Source: Pseudomonas simiae (GTDB taxonomy: Bacteria > Pseudomonadota > Gammaproteobacteria > Pseudomonadales > Pseudomonadaceae). From it: a stretch of 64,000 nucleotides of DNA. The stretch's first letter is position 1. Each line of letters opens with the position of its first letter. The position numbers and the translations under genes were made by a program. The stretch is from contig NZ_FOKB01000012.1 of NCBI RefSeq assembly GCF_900111895.1, positions 60,825-124,824 of the forward strand. The letters are read 5' to 3'. Shown in pieces: positions 17,010 to 26,029 of the stretch. A model generated the notes under the pieces. The model was given only the letters and a program-made list of their open reading frames with translations. It searched no databases and was not told the origin of the DNA.

Positions 17010-18206
17010 TCAAGCAGTGGCGACTGTGGCCTGGCGTGAAGCACTGAGGAACCGCAGTAACGCAATCAGAGGGAATGCGCTGCCCACCAGCATCACGCCC
17101 AGCCAGCCGCCGTGTTCATACACGCTGCTGGCAATCGCCGAGCCGAAGGCGCCGCCAATAAAGATGCTGGTCATGTACAGCGCGTTCAGGCGGCTGCGGC
17201 TGTTGGCGTCGAGGGCGTAGATAGCGCGCTGGCCGAGCACCATATTCATCTGCACGCAGAAGTCCAGGACCACACCGGTCACGGCCAGGCCGATCACGCT
17301 GTACAACGGGTGTACAAAGGCCGGCAGGAAACTCAACGCCGCAAACAGCATGGCCAGCAACGAAGCGCGATGGGTATGCCCGGCATCGGCCAGGCGACCG
17401 GCGACGGGCGCCGCAATGGCGCCCAGCGCACCGACCAGTGCAAACAGCGCGATCTCGCTTTGGCTCAGGCCGTGGTTACGCGCCAGTTCCAGTGGGGCAG
17501 CGGTCCAGAACAGGCTGAAGGTGGCGAACATGCAACCCTGATAGAACGCCCGTTGGCGCAATACCGGTTGCTCACGCAGCAACGTGCCGAGGGAGCGCAG
17601 CAACTGGCCATAGGTGGCACTGTGGTCAGGCTGGCGCTTGGGGATGGTGATCAGCAACACCACGCTGATTAACGCCATCAACGCCGCAGCGGCCATGAAC
17701 ATTGCGCGCCAACCGAAGTGGTCCGCCACCACGCTGGACACGGGCCGAGCCAGCAGGATGCCCAACAACAGACCGCCCATGATGCTGCCGACCACGCGGC
17801 CTCGGGACTCGGCGGGTGCCAGGTGCGCGGCCAGCGGGATCAGGATCTGCACCGACACCGAGCTGAAGCCGATCAGCAGCGACACCAGCAGGAACAGGTT
17901 CGGTTGTTCGGTAAATGCCGCCCCCAACAGGCTGGCGATGGCCAGCACGGTGGTGGCGATCATCAGCTTGCGGTTTTCCAGCAGGTCACCCAGCGGTACC
18001 AGGAAAAACAGGCCCAGGGCGTAACCAATTTGTGTCAACGAGACGATCAGGCTGGCCATGGCGGGCGTCAGGCCGATGTCCGGCGCGATCAGCTCGATGA
18101 TCGGTTGTGCATAGTAAATGTTGGCAACGATGGCGCCGCAGCAAAACGCGAACAGCATCACCATGCTCCGGGTCATGGTGGTTGTAGCGTGGGAGGTAGC
18201 GTTCAT
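17010..18206 (-). CDS. MFS transporter
   Basis: A 398-residue major facilitator superfamily protein with 12 predicted transmembrane helices. The cytoplasmic loop after helix 2 reads GDLLENRKLM, a variant of MFS motif A, and RGRVVGSIMGG follows helix 4. The N-terminus FCCGAIVANIYYAQPI is typical of the YnfM/AraJ-like drug:proton antiporter group. The substrate cannot be predicted. It is convergent with the metalloprotease gene, only 9 bases between stops. Confidence 0.88.
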   Translation of the reverse strand: MNATSHATTTMTRSMVMLFAFCCGAIVANIYYAQPIIELIAPDIGLTPAMASLIVSLTQIGYALGLFFLVPLGDLLENRKLMIATTVLAIASLLGAAFTEQPNLFLLVSLLIGFSSVSVQILIPLAAHLAPAESRGRVVGSIMGGLLLGILLARPVSSVVADHFGWRAMFMAAAALMALISVVLLITIPKRQPDHSATYGQLLRSLGTLLREQPVLRQRAFYQGCMFATFSLFWTAAPLELARNHGLSQSEIALFALVGALGAIAAPVAGRLADAGHTHRASLLAMLFAALSFLPAFVHPLYSVIGLAVTGVVLDFCVQMNMVLGQRAIYALDANSRSRLNALYMTSIFIGGAFGSAIASSVYEHGGWLGVMLVGSAFPLIALLRFLSASRQATVATA

Positions 18207-18382
18207 GGTGTTCTCATAAAAGCGAATGAAAGTGAGGCGAGCCTAAAGACAACACCGTAGACCGGGTAGGCCGCTTGCAGTGATAACACTCATGCCCAGT
18301 AATGATGAGTGAATCGTTAACTTTCGGCGCGAAGGGTGATGATACATTCAGGCACAACTGCCGAAACAGGAAATTGAAGGTC

Positions 18383-18997
18383 ATGAAAATCACATTGAAC
18401 AAGATGCTCCTGGCTTCCACGCTTGCCGCCGCCATGGCCGTGGGCCTGGCCCAGGCCGAGGATGTCCCGCGGGTGGGCGTACGCGGCGCCATCACGGCGA
18501 TGGAGGGCGACGCGATGCACGTCAAGGTCAACAGCGGCGAGGACGTCATCGTGCACCTGACCCCAAGCACTCAGGTGCGCGCGGTCACCCTGGCCAAGAT
18601 CGATGAGATCAAGCCGGGCAGCTACATTGGCTCCGCCGCCATGCCCAACGCCGATGGCAGCCTGACGGCGCTGGAAGTGCACGTGTTCCCACCGGCCATG
18701 GCCGGCACGGGCGACGGGCATCGCGCGTTTGACTTGAAGGAAGGCAGCAGCATGACCAACGGCACCGTCGGCGACCTGGTGGTCAGCAACGGGCGGACGT
18801 TGACGGTGAAATACAAAGGCGGCGAACAGAAGATCGTGGTGCCGGAGGATGTGCCGATCGTCAACCTGGAACCTGGCGATCGCAGCTTGCTCAAGCCAGG
18901 GGTGAAGGTGGTGATGTTTGCGGCGCAGGGGGCGGATGGGATCATCACTGCCCAGGCTATCTCAGCCGGCAAGGATGGCGTGACACCACCGATGTAA
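18383..18997 (+). CDS. Periplasmic protein of unknown function (DUF5666-like)
   Basis: 204 residues with a signal peptide ending AQA (residue 23 or so) and then repeated small beta modules (GVRGAITAMEGDAMHVKV; NGTVGDLVVSNGRTLTVKY) resembling DUF5666-type OB-like repeats. ATG at 18383 is chosen because it follows TTGAAGG and starts the signal peptide; the open frame begins at 18302. Function unknown. Confidence 0.8.
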   Translation: MKITLNKMLLASTLAAAMAVGLAQAEDVPRVGVRGAITAMEGDAMHVKVNSGEDVIVHLTPSTQVRAVTLAKIDEIKPGSYIGSAAMPNADGSLTALEVHVFPPAMAGTGDGHRAFDLKEGSSMTNGTVGDLVVSNGRTLTVKYKGGEQKIVVPEDVPIVNLEPGDRSLLKPGVKVVMFAAQGADGIITAQAISAGKDGVTPPM

Positions 18998-19017
18998 AGT
19001 CTGGCGCAGAACCCAAT

Positions 19018-19105
19018 GTGGGAGCGGGCTTGCTCGCGAATGGGGAGTATCAGTCACTGAATCAGTTGGCTGATACACCGCATCCGCGAGCAAGCCCGCT
19101 CACAC
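19018..19105. repeat. REPIN
   Basis: A GTGGGAGCGGGCTTGCTCGC arm and its inverted copy, the right arm with a substitution (GCTCACAC for GCTCCCAC). Lies between convergent genes. Confidence 0.9.
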
Positions 19106-19126
19106 AGGTTTAGTGCGTTGCGTCAG

Positions 19127-20131
19127 TTATTGACCCGAGTAAACCTGATCAAACACCCCACCATCATTAAAGTGGGTCTTCTGCACCGTGCGCCAGTCAC
19201 CAAAGGTCTTCTCTACCGACAGGAAGTCGACTTTCGGGAAGCGGTCAGTGTATTTGGCCAGCACTTTCGGGTCACGTGGACGCAGGTAGTTGTTCGCCGC
19301 GATTTCCTGACCTTCCGGCGACCACAGGTACTTCAGGTAGTCTTCGGCGGCCACGCGGGTGCCTTTCTTCTCGACCACCTTGTCGACCACCGACACCGGT
19401 GGCTCGGCTTCGGCGGAGACGCTTGGATAGACCACTTCGAACTGATCGCGACCGAATTCACGGGCGATCATTTCCGCCTCGTTCTCGAACGTCACCAGCA
19501 CGTCGCCGATCTGGTTGGTCATGAAGGTGGTGGTGGCCGCACGGCCACCGGTATCCAGCACCGGTGCCTGTTTGAATAGCTTGCCGACAAAGGCCTTGGC
19601 CTTGTTTTCATCGCCGCCGTTCTTCAGCACATAGCCCCAGGCCGACAGGTAGGTGTAGCGGCCGTTACCCGAGGTTTTCGGGTTGGGCACGATCACCTGC
19701 ACGCCGTCTTTCAACAGGTCCGGCCAGTCCTTCAGGGCTTTTGGGTTGCCTTTGCGCACGATGAAGACCGTGGCGGAAGTAAACGGCGCGCTGTTGTTCG
19801 GCAGGCGAGTGACCCAGTTGTCCGGCACCAGCTTGCCATTGTCGACCAGGGCGTTGATGTCGGTGGCCATGTTCATGGTGATCACGTCAGCCGGCAGGCC
19901 GTCGATCACCGAGCGCGCTTGTTTGCTGGAACCACCGAAGGACATCTGCAGGGTCAGCTTGTCGTTCGGGTGTTCGGCTTCCCAGTGCTTCTGGAAAGCG
20001 GCGTTGTAGTCCTTGTAGAAATCGCGCATTACGTCGTAGGAGACGTTGAGCAGTGTGACGGGTGCGGCCTGGACGGCGCCCGCCAGGGCAAGGCCGGCGG
20101 CCAGGAGAGAGGCGCTAACGAGTTTTTTCAC
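19127..20131 (-). CDS. sbp: Sulfate-binding periplasmic protein
   Basis: Substrate-binding protein for sulfate (or thiosulfate) ABC import. The 334-residue protein has a signal peptide ending VQA and the family signature LLNVSYDVMRDFYKDYN; GKLVPDNWVTRLPNNSAPF and NPKTSGNGRY are conserved ligand-region motifs. No cysTWA permease genes adjoin, which is normal for sbp in Pseudomonas. Expression is presumably under CysB, but I did not locate a site. Confidence 0.93.
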   Translation of the reverse strand: MKKLVSASLLAAGLALAGAVQAAPVTLLNVSYDVMRDFYKDYNAAFQKHWEAEHPNDKLTLQMSFGGSSKQARSVIDGLPADVITMNMATDINALVDNGKLVPDNWVTRLPNNSAPFTSATVFIVRKGNPKALKDWPDLLKDGVQVIVPNPKTSGNGRYTYLSAWGYVLKNGGDENKAKAFVGKLFKQAPVLDTGGRAATTTFMTNQIGDVLVTFENEAEMIAREFGRDQFEVVYPSVSAEAEPPVSVVDKVVEKKGTRVAAEDYLKYLWSPEGQEIAANNYLRPRDPKVLAKYTDRFPKVDFLSVEKTFGDWRTVQKTHFNDGGVFDQVYSGQ

Positions 20132-20236
20132 TGCTCATTCCTTGTTGTTCGAGACGGTTGTCAATTGAGTAGGGGCAATTTGCCAGCGACTATAGCTGGC
20201 GCCGCATAGACGCTTAAAGATTAAAACGTACTTTGC

Positions 20237-21061
20237 TTATTCCACTTTATGGAAAAGGTTGCTCCCGCAGCGCGAGCAGAAGGCGGCATTTGGCTCATGG
20301 CTGTTCTTCTTGCACACCGGGCAGTCGGTTTGCAGCTGTTCGCCCCGCATTGCGCTCGCCAGTTCAGCGGTAAAAATCCCGGTGGGCACGGCGATGATCG
20401 AATAACCGGTGATCATCACCAGCGATGAAATCACCTGGCCCAACGGCGTCTTCGGCACAATGTCGCCAAAGCCCACGGTGGTCAGGGTCACGATGGCCCA
20501 GTAGATGCCCTTGGGGATGCTGGTAAAGCCGTGCTCCGGACCTTCAATCACGTACATCAAGGTGCCGAACACCGTGACCAGCGTGCACACGCTGACCAGG
20601 AACACCACGATCTTCTGCTTGCTGCCCCGCAACGCCGACATCAGGTAGTTGGCCTGCTTGAGGTAGGGGCTGAGCTTGAGCACGCGGAAGATCCGCAGCA
20701 TTCGGATGATGCGGATGATCAGCAGGTACTGCGCATCGCTGTAATACAGCGCGAGGATGCCGGGCACGATGGCCAGCAAGTCCACCAGCCCATAAAAGCT
20801 GAAGGCATAGCGTAACGGCTTGGGCGAGCAATACAGGCGCAACCCGTATTCGATCAGGAAGATCAGCGTGAAGCCCCATTCGATATAGGCCAGCACATCG
20901 GCGTAGTTCTGGTGTATCTGGTCGATGCTGTCGAGCATCACGATCACCAGGCTGGCGAGGATGATCAGCAGCAAGATGCCGTCAAAGCGCCGCCCGGCGA
21001 CCGTGTCACTTTGAAAAACCATGACGTAGAGCCGCTGGCGCCAGTCGTTATTGCTGTCCAT
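20237..21061 (-). CDS. Voltage-gated-type potassium channel with zinc-ribbon tail
   Basis: A 274-residue inner-membrane ion channel with six transmembrane helices. The S4-like segment RIIRMLRIFRVLK (118-130) carries regularly spaced arginines, and the pore signature TLTTVGFGD (192-200) predicts potassium selectivity. The C-terminus has a CPVC...CSRC four-cysteine zinc ribbon (Cys247, 250, 262, 265). Monocistronic or cotranscribed with the urea transporter upstream (31 bases apart). Confidence 0.88.
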   Translation of the reverse strand: MDSNNDWRQRLYVMVFQSDTVAGRRFDGILLLIILASLVIVMLDSIDQIHQNYADVLAYIEWGFTLIFLIEYGLRLYCSPKPLRYAFSFYGLVDLLAIVPGILALYYSDAQYLLIIRIIRMLRIFRVLKLSPYLKQANYLMSALRGSKQKIVVFLVSVCTLVTVFGTLMYVIEGPEHGFTSIPKGIYWAIVTLTTVGFGDIVPKTPLGQVISSLVMITGYSIIAVPTGIFTAELASAMRGEQLQTDCPVCKKNSHEPNAAFCSRCGSNLFHKVE

Positions 21062-21092
21062 AAATCCCGCCTGAAACGAATATCGAGCAAGC

Positions 21093-21968
21093 CTAGGGGG
21101 ATTCGAAGGGCCTGTCCATGCGGGGTTTGCGCAGCACCCGAGCGCCAGCGCGCACCAGCCAACAGGCGAGGATGAACGGCGCGGTCAACGCAGGCAGATG
21201 CAGGGCGGCAAAGCCTGGGGTGAGGGTGATTGCCAGCAGGATGCCGAGCAGCGGCAGCCAGGGTTGGCGACGTATTTGGCTCAACGCCACGGCAGCCAGC
21301 GCCGGGTTGTAGCTGTGCAGGCCAAGGAGGGCAGTGGCGGGTTCGTCCAGCCACAGCGCGATCAGTACGCCGACACTGGCGCCGATCAACGCCCAGGTGG
21401 CCGCGCGGCGGTTGGCCAACCACAGGCCCAACGCAATCAAGGCGCCGGCCACAGGCTGGTCCAGCAGCATGATTTGGGCGAGCCCGGTAAAAGGCGCGGT
21501 GAAGATGGCCGAGGCGTCGGGTACGTTCAGGGCAAATGCACGCTCCGGCAGGGTGCCCAGCAGCAACCAACCCAGGCCGACAAACGGCGCGGTGTAGGCG
21601 GGCAAATCACTGGGCTGAGTGGCGCGTTTCAACCATTGCCGCGTCAGGATCGCACTCAAGCCACCGCACGCCAGGATCAGCGGCGGCAACACGGCTGACC
21701 AGGCGAAGTGCTGGCTGATCAACAACCCCAGCAACACGCCGTTGTAGCTGTACAGCCCTGCCTGGCGTTCGGCCTTGGGATAGGCCCGGCGCTGGGCCGT
21801 GAGCAACCCCGCCAGGCCTCCCAGCAGCGCGCCGCCAAGCAAGGTCGGCGCGCCGATCAGGATCGCCAGCAGGCACAGCAGGCCACACAGCGGCTGGCGC
21901 TGCAGGAAGATCTGGCTGAAGCCGTTAAGCAGGGCTTCGGCCCAGTCGGGACAGGTTGGGTTGTGCAT
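21093..21968 (-). CDS. Urea transporter
   Basis: A 291-residue polytopic membrane protein resembling the UT/Yut urea transporter family, with the duplicated-fold motifs GLYSYNGVLLGL (first half) and LLGLHSYNPALAAVAL (second half). It would allow facilitated urea diffusion. No urease genes are in the window. ATG at 21968. Same strand and close to the downstream channel gene. Confidence 0.85.
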   Translation of the reverse strand: MHNPTCPDWAEALLNGFSQIFLQRQPLCGLLCLLAILIGAPTLLGGALLGGLAGLLTAQRRAYPKAERQAGLYSYNGVLLGLLISQHFAWSAVLPPLILACGGLSAILTRQWLKRATQPSDLPAYTAPFVGLGWLLLGTLPERAFALNVPDASAIFTAPFTGLAQIMLLDQPVAGALIALGLWLANRRAATWALIGASVGVLIALWLDEPATALLGLHSYNPALAAVALSQIRRQPWLPLLGILLAITLTPGFAALHLPALTAPFILACWLVRAGARVLRKPRMDRPFESP

Positions 21969-22000
21969 TTGGGGTCATTCAATCAGGCCGAGTTGCCCTT

Positions 22001-22085
22001 ATCGCAGGCAAGCCAGCTCCCACAGTTGACCGAGTTTTCATGTCGAACATCGATCAAATGTGGGAGCGGGCTTGCCCGCGATGAG
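22001..22085. repeat. REP pair in outward orientation
   Basis: CGCAGGCAAGCCAGCTCCCAC at the left and GTGGGAGCGGGCTTGCCCGC at the right; arms face the opposite way from most other pairs in the window, and the core is slightly divergent (TTGCCCGC, not TTGCTCGC). Confidence 0.8.
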
Positions 22086-22098
22086 GCCCTTACAGACG

Positions 22099-23514
22099 CT
22101 AAATCAACGTCTCGATACGCAATGAGTTCGTCGACCCCGGCTGCCCGAACGGCACCCCCGCCGTAATCACCAAGGTATCCCCACGCTCCGCCATCCCCTG
22201 CGCCTGGGCAATCTCCAGCGCCGTGGAACACACCTCGTCTACTTGGCGCAGCCTGTCATTGACCACCGAATGCACGCCCCACGCCACGCTCAACCGCCGC
22301 GCCGTGGACAGGTTCGGCGTGAGGTTGAGGATCGGCGCCACCGGCCGTTCCCGCGCCGCGCGCAGACTGGAACTGCCCGACTCGCTGTAGTTCACCAGCA
22401 CTGCCACCGGCAGGATGCTGCTGATGCGGCGGATTGCGCAGCTGATGGCGTCCGATACGGTGGCATCCGCCTTCGGTCGGCTGACGTCGAGCTGAGCCTG
22501 GTAATCCGGGCCGTTCTCCACCTGGCGGATGATCTTGCTCATCATCTGCACGGCTTCCAGCGGGTATTCGCCGGATGCGGTTTCCGCCGACAGCATCACC
22601 GCGTCCGCGCCTTCGGCCACGGCGTTGGCGACATCGGTGACTTCGGCGCGGGTCGGAGCCGGTGAGAAGCGCATCGACTCCAGCATCTGGGTCGCCACCA
22701 CCACCGGTTTGCCCAGTTGGCGGCAGGTACTGATGATGTCTTTCTGGATCTGCGGCACACTCTCGGCGGGCACTTCCACGCCCAGGTCGCCTCTGGCCAC
22801 CATGATCGCGTCGCTCAGTTCGGCGATTTCCTGCAGGCGCTGCACGGCCGAGGGCTTCTCGATCTTGGCCATCAGGAAGGCCTTGTCGCCGATCAGCTCG
22901 CGGGCTTCGCGGATATCTTCCGGGCGCTGTACGAACGACAGTGCCACCCAGTCCACGCCCAGCTCCAGGCCGAAGCTCAAATCGCGCCGATCCTTGGCGG
23001 TCAATGGGCTGAGCTCCAGCAGGGCTTGTGGGACGTTCACGCCTTTGCGGTCAGACAATTCGCCGCCGTTCAGTACGGTGGTGTCGATGGCGTCGGCATG
23101 TTTGGTGATGACCCGCAGGCGCAGCTTGCCATCGTCCAGCAACAGGTCCATGCCGGGTTCCAGCGCCGCGATGATTTCCGGGTGGGGCAGGTTGACCCGA
23201 CGCTGGTCGCCCGGTGTTTCGTCCAGGTCCAGGCGCAATGCCTGGCCACGCACCAGTTGCACCTTGCCCTCGGCAAAGCGCCCGACCCTCAGCTTCGGCC
23301 CTTGCAGGTCCATGAGGATACCCAGCGGGTAATTCAGCTGACGCTCGACCTGGCGAATCCACTGGTAGCGCTGGGCGTGGTCGGCGTGGTCGCCGTGGCT
23401 GAAATTGAGCCGGAAGATGTTCACGCCAGCTTCCACCAGCTCGCGGATGTCATCGATACCGTCGGTGGCCGGGCCCAGGGTGGCGAGGATTTTGACCTTC
23501 TTGTCAGGCGTCAT
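22099..23514 (-). CDS. pyk: Pyruvate kinase
   Basis: Converts phosphoenolpyruvate and ADP to pyruvate and ATP. The 471-residue protein has IFRLNFSHG, the catalytic AKIEKP, MVARGDLGVE and ADAVMLSAETASGEYP. ATG at 23514 gives the usual N-terminus MTPDKKVKILATLGPATD; a TTG at 23529 is less likely. The start overlaps the end of ttuD, placing pyk last in the glyoxylate operon, where it finishes the route from glyoxylate through 2-phosphoglycerate to pyruvate. Confidence 0.95.
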   Translation of the reverse strand: MTPDKKVKILATLGPATDGIDDIRELVEAGVNIFRLNFSHGDHADHAQRYQWIRQVERQLNYPLGILMDLQGPKLRVGRFAEGKVQLVRGQALRLDLDETPGDQRRVNLPHPEIIAALEPGMDLLLDDGKLRLRVITKHADAIDTTVLNGGELSDRKGVNVPQALLELSPLTAKDRRDLSFGLELGVDWVALSFVQRPEDIREARELIGDKAFLMAKIEKPSAVQRLQEIAELSDAIMVARGDLGVEVPAESVPQIQKDIISTCRQLGKPVVVATQMLESMRFSPAPTRAEVTDVANAVAEGADAVMLSAETASGEYPLEAVQMMSKIIRQVENGPDYQAQLDVSRPKADATVSDAISCAIRRISSILPVAVLVNYSESGSSSLRAARERPVAPILNLTPNLSTARRLSVAWGVHSVVNDRLRQVDEVCSTALEIAQAQGMAERGDTLVITAGVPFGQPGSTNSLRIETLI

Positions 23515-24784
23515 GTTTGGCAGTCTCAAGGATCAGGATGGCGCGGAAGTCGTTGACGTTGGTGCGCGTGGGCTCGGTGATGATCAAACCGTCGAGGGCG
23601 GCGAAATAGCCGTAGCCGTTGTTGTTATCCAGCTCGTCGCTGGCCGACAGGCCGAGGGCTTCGGCGCGCGAATAACTGCACGGCGTCATGATGGCGCCGG
23701 CGTTGTCTTCCGAGCCGTCGATGCCGTCGGTGTCACCGGCCAGGGCGTACACGCCGGGCAGGCCCTTTAGGCTGTCGGTGAGGCTCAGCAGGAACTCTGC
23801 ATTGCGTCCTCCACGACCATTGCCACGTACCGTCACGGTGGTTTCGCCGCCGGAGAGAATCACGCACGGCGCTGCCAGCGGCTGGCCGTGTTGCACGATC
23901 TGTCGGGCGATGCCGGCGTGCACTTTAGCCACGTCCCGCGCTTCGCCTTCCAGGTCGCCGAGGATTAATGGACTGAACCCGGCCTGGCGCACTTTTACGG
24001 CGACTGCCTCCAGGGATTGCTGGGGGCGGGCGATCAATTGGAAGTGGCTACGGGCGAGCACCGGGTCGCCGGGCTTGACGGTTTCCGAGGCGGGGTTTTG
24101 CAACCAGCTGCGCACCGAAGCGGGGGCGTCGATGTTGTAGCGCTTGAGGATCGCCAGGGCTTGTTGCGAGGTGCTGGGGTCTCCGACCGTCGGGCCGGAG
24201 GCGATCACCGTGGCCTGGTCGCCCGGCACATCGGAAATCGCGTAGGTGTATACAGTGGCCGGCCATGCCGCTTTCGCCAATCGACCGCCTTTGATGGCCG
24301 ACAGGTGCTTGCGCACGCAATTCATCTCGCCAATGGTGGCACCGGATTTGAGCAGGGCTTTGTTGATGGCCTGTTTGTCGGCCAGGGTGATGCCCTCGGC
24401 GGGCAGCGCCAGCAGGGCAGAGCCACCGCCGGACAACAGGAAGATAACGCGGTCGTGCTCCGTCAGGTTGCTGATCAGTGCCAGCACGCGCTGGGCCACG
24501 GCCAGGCCGGCGGCATCGGGCACCGGGTGAGCGGCTTCGACGATTTCGATTTTCTGGCACGGCGCGCCGTGCCCGTAGCGGGTCACGACCAGGCCGGTGA
24601 CTTCACCCTGCCAGAGGTTTTCCACGACCAGGGCCATGGCGGCGGCCGCTTTGCCAGCGCCGATCACGATCACACGACCGCTGCGGTCGGCGGGCAGGTA
24701 GGGTTCAAGGACTTGCCGGGGGTGGGCGGCGTCGATGGCTGTGGCAAACAGCTCGCGAAGCAGGTGTTGCGGATCGACCGACAT
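23504..24784 (-). CDS. ttuD: Glycerate 2-kinase / hydroxypyruvate reductase family protein TtuD
   Basis: MOFRL-family glycerate kinase, forming 2-phosphoglycerate from glycerate; older annotations call it hydroxypyruvate reductase. The 426-residue protein has VIGAGKAAAAMA near residue 41, LLSGGGSALLALP near residue 115 and the C-terminal MOFRL motif AGDTDGIDGSEDNAGA. Fourth gene of gcl-hyi-glxR-ttuD-pyk; overlaps pyk by 11 bp. Confidence 0.92.
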   Translation of the reverse strand: MSVDPQHLLRELFATAIDAAHPRQVLEPYLPADRSGRVIVIGAGKAAAAMALVVENLWQGEVTGLVVTRYGHGAPCQKIEIVEAAHPVPDAAGLAVAQRVLALISNLTEHDRVIFLLSGGGSALLALPAEGITLADKQAINKALLKSGATIGEMNCVRKHLSAIKGGRLAKAAWPATVYTYAISDVPGDQATVIASGPTVGDPSTSQQALAILKRYNIDAPASVRSWLQNPASETVKPGDPVLARSHFQLIARPQQSLEAVAVKVRQAGFSPLILGDLEGEARDVAKVHAGIARQIVQHGQPLAAPCVILSGGETTVTVRGNGRGGRNAEFLLSLTDSLKGLPGVYALAGDTDGIDGSEDNAGAIMTPCSYSRAEALGLSASDELDNNNGYGYFAALDGLIITEPTRTNVNDFRAILILETAKHDA

Positions 24785-24850
24785 AAGCGGGCTCCCGGGG
24801 ATTCTTGTTATTAGAGGTGCATCACGTTTCGGATCGGAATGCGATCAAAT

Positions 24851-24938
24851 GTGGGAGCGGGCTTGCTCGCGAATGCGGTCTGACATCCAACATCCATGCT
24901 GACTGATCGACCTCTTTCGCGAGCAAGCCCGCTCCCAC
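24851..24938. repeat. REPIN between glxR and ttuD
   Basis: A GTGGGAGCGGGCTTGCTCGC arm and its inverse with about 45 bases between. It sits inside the glyoxylate operon. Confidence 0.93.
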
Positions 24939-24973
24939 ACTCGACCGAATTTCAAAGGTGCGGTGAAGCGGGG

Positions 24974-25864
24974 TTATTTATCGCGAATCGAGAAATTCGC
25001 CATATGTTCCAGGCCCTTGATCAGCGCCGAGTGGTCCCAGTTAGCGCCGCCAATCGCGGTGCAGGTGCTGAAGACTTGCTGCGTACCGGCGGTGTTCGGC
25101 AGGTTGATCCCCAATTCCTTGGCACCGGCCAGGGCCAGGTTGAGGTCCTTCTGGTGCAGGTTGATACGAAAGCCCGGGTCGAAGGTGCCCTTGATCATGC
25201 GCTCGCCATGCACCTCAAGGATTTTCGACGAAGCGAACCCGCCCATCAGCGCTTCACGCACCTTGGCCGGGTCGGCGCCGTTCTTGGAGGCGAACAGCAG
25301 CGCTTCGGCCACCGCCTGGATATTCAGCGCCACGATGATCTGGTTGGCGACCTTGGCGGTCTGCCCATCACCATTGCCGCCCACCAGGGTGATGTTCTTG
25401 CCCATGGCCTGGAACAGCGGCAGGGCGCGTTCGAAGGTCTGCGGTTCGCCGCCGATCATGATGCTCAGGGTGCCGGCCTTGGCACCGACCTCACCGCCGG
25501 ACACCGGTGCATCCAGGTACTGCGCGCCGGTTTCGTTGATCTTTGCTGCGAACGCCTTGGTGGCGGTGGGGGAGATCGAGCTCATGTCGATCACGACTTT
25601 GTTCGGCGACAGGCCCGCCGCGACGCCGTCTTTGCGGAACAGCACGTCGTCGACCTGCGGGGTGTCCGGCACCATCACGATGATGAACTCGGCCTCCTGC
25701 GCCACTTGCTGAGGGTTGGCCAAGGCCACGGCGCCCGCGTCGACCAGGGCCTGCGCAGCCTTGCCGTGGTGCTCGGAGAGGAACAGTTGGTGACCTGCTT
25801 TCTGCAGGTTGGCGGCCATGGGTTGACCCATGATGCCGGTGCCGATAAATCCGATTTTTGCCAT
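24974..25864 (-). CDS. glxR: 2-hydroxy-3-oxopropionate (tartronate semialdehyde) reductase
   Basis: Reduces tartronate semialdehyde to glycerate with NAD(P)H. The 296-residue protein is of the beta-hydroxyacid dehydrogenase family: cofactor motif GFIGTGIMGQPMAANL, substrate motif DAPVSGGEVGAKAGTL, and the catalytic-lysine segment GGNGDGQTAKVANQI. Third gene of the glyoxylate operon, flanked on both sides by REPINs. Confidence 0.95.
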   Translation of the reverse strand: MAKIGFIGTGIMGQPMAANLQKAGHQLFLSEHHGKAAQALVDAGAVALANPQQVAQEAEFIIVMVPDTPQVDDVLFRKDGVAAGLSPNKVVIDMSSISPTATKAFAAKINETGAQYLDAPVSGGEVGAKAGTLSIMIGGEPQTFERALPLFQAMGKNITLVGGNGDGQTAKVANQIIVALNIQAVAEALLFASKNGADPAKVREALMGGFASSKILEVHGERMIKGTFDPGFRINLHQKDLNLALAGAKELGINLPNTAGTQQVFSTCTAIGGANWDHSALIKGLEHMANFSIRDK

Positions 25865-25921
25865 GAGAAAAGCCTCTTGTTATTCGGTATGTAGCGACCT
25901 GTCAAACGCCGCAGGTCCAAT

Positions 25922-26006
25922 GTGGGAGCGGGCTTGCTCGCGAAGGTATTTCATTCAACATTGGCGTCGACTGATGCACCGCTTTCGCGAGCAAGCCCGC
26001 TCCCAC
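25922..26006. repeat. REPIN between hyi and glxR
   Basis: A GTGGGAGCGGGCTTGCTCGC arm and its inverse, again inside the operon. Confidence 0.93.
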
Positions 26007-26029
26007 ATTTGGGGTTTGTGTTGTGTCTG

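Noticed and set aside
24851..26006. Repeated hairpins considered as a CRISPR array
   Set aside because: The repeats are palindromic pairs scattered singly between genes, with no regular spacers and no cas genes.
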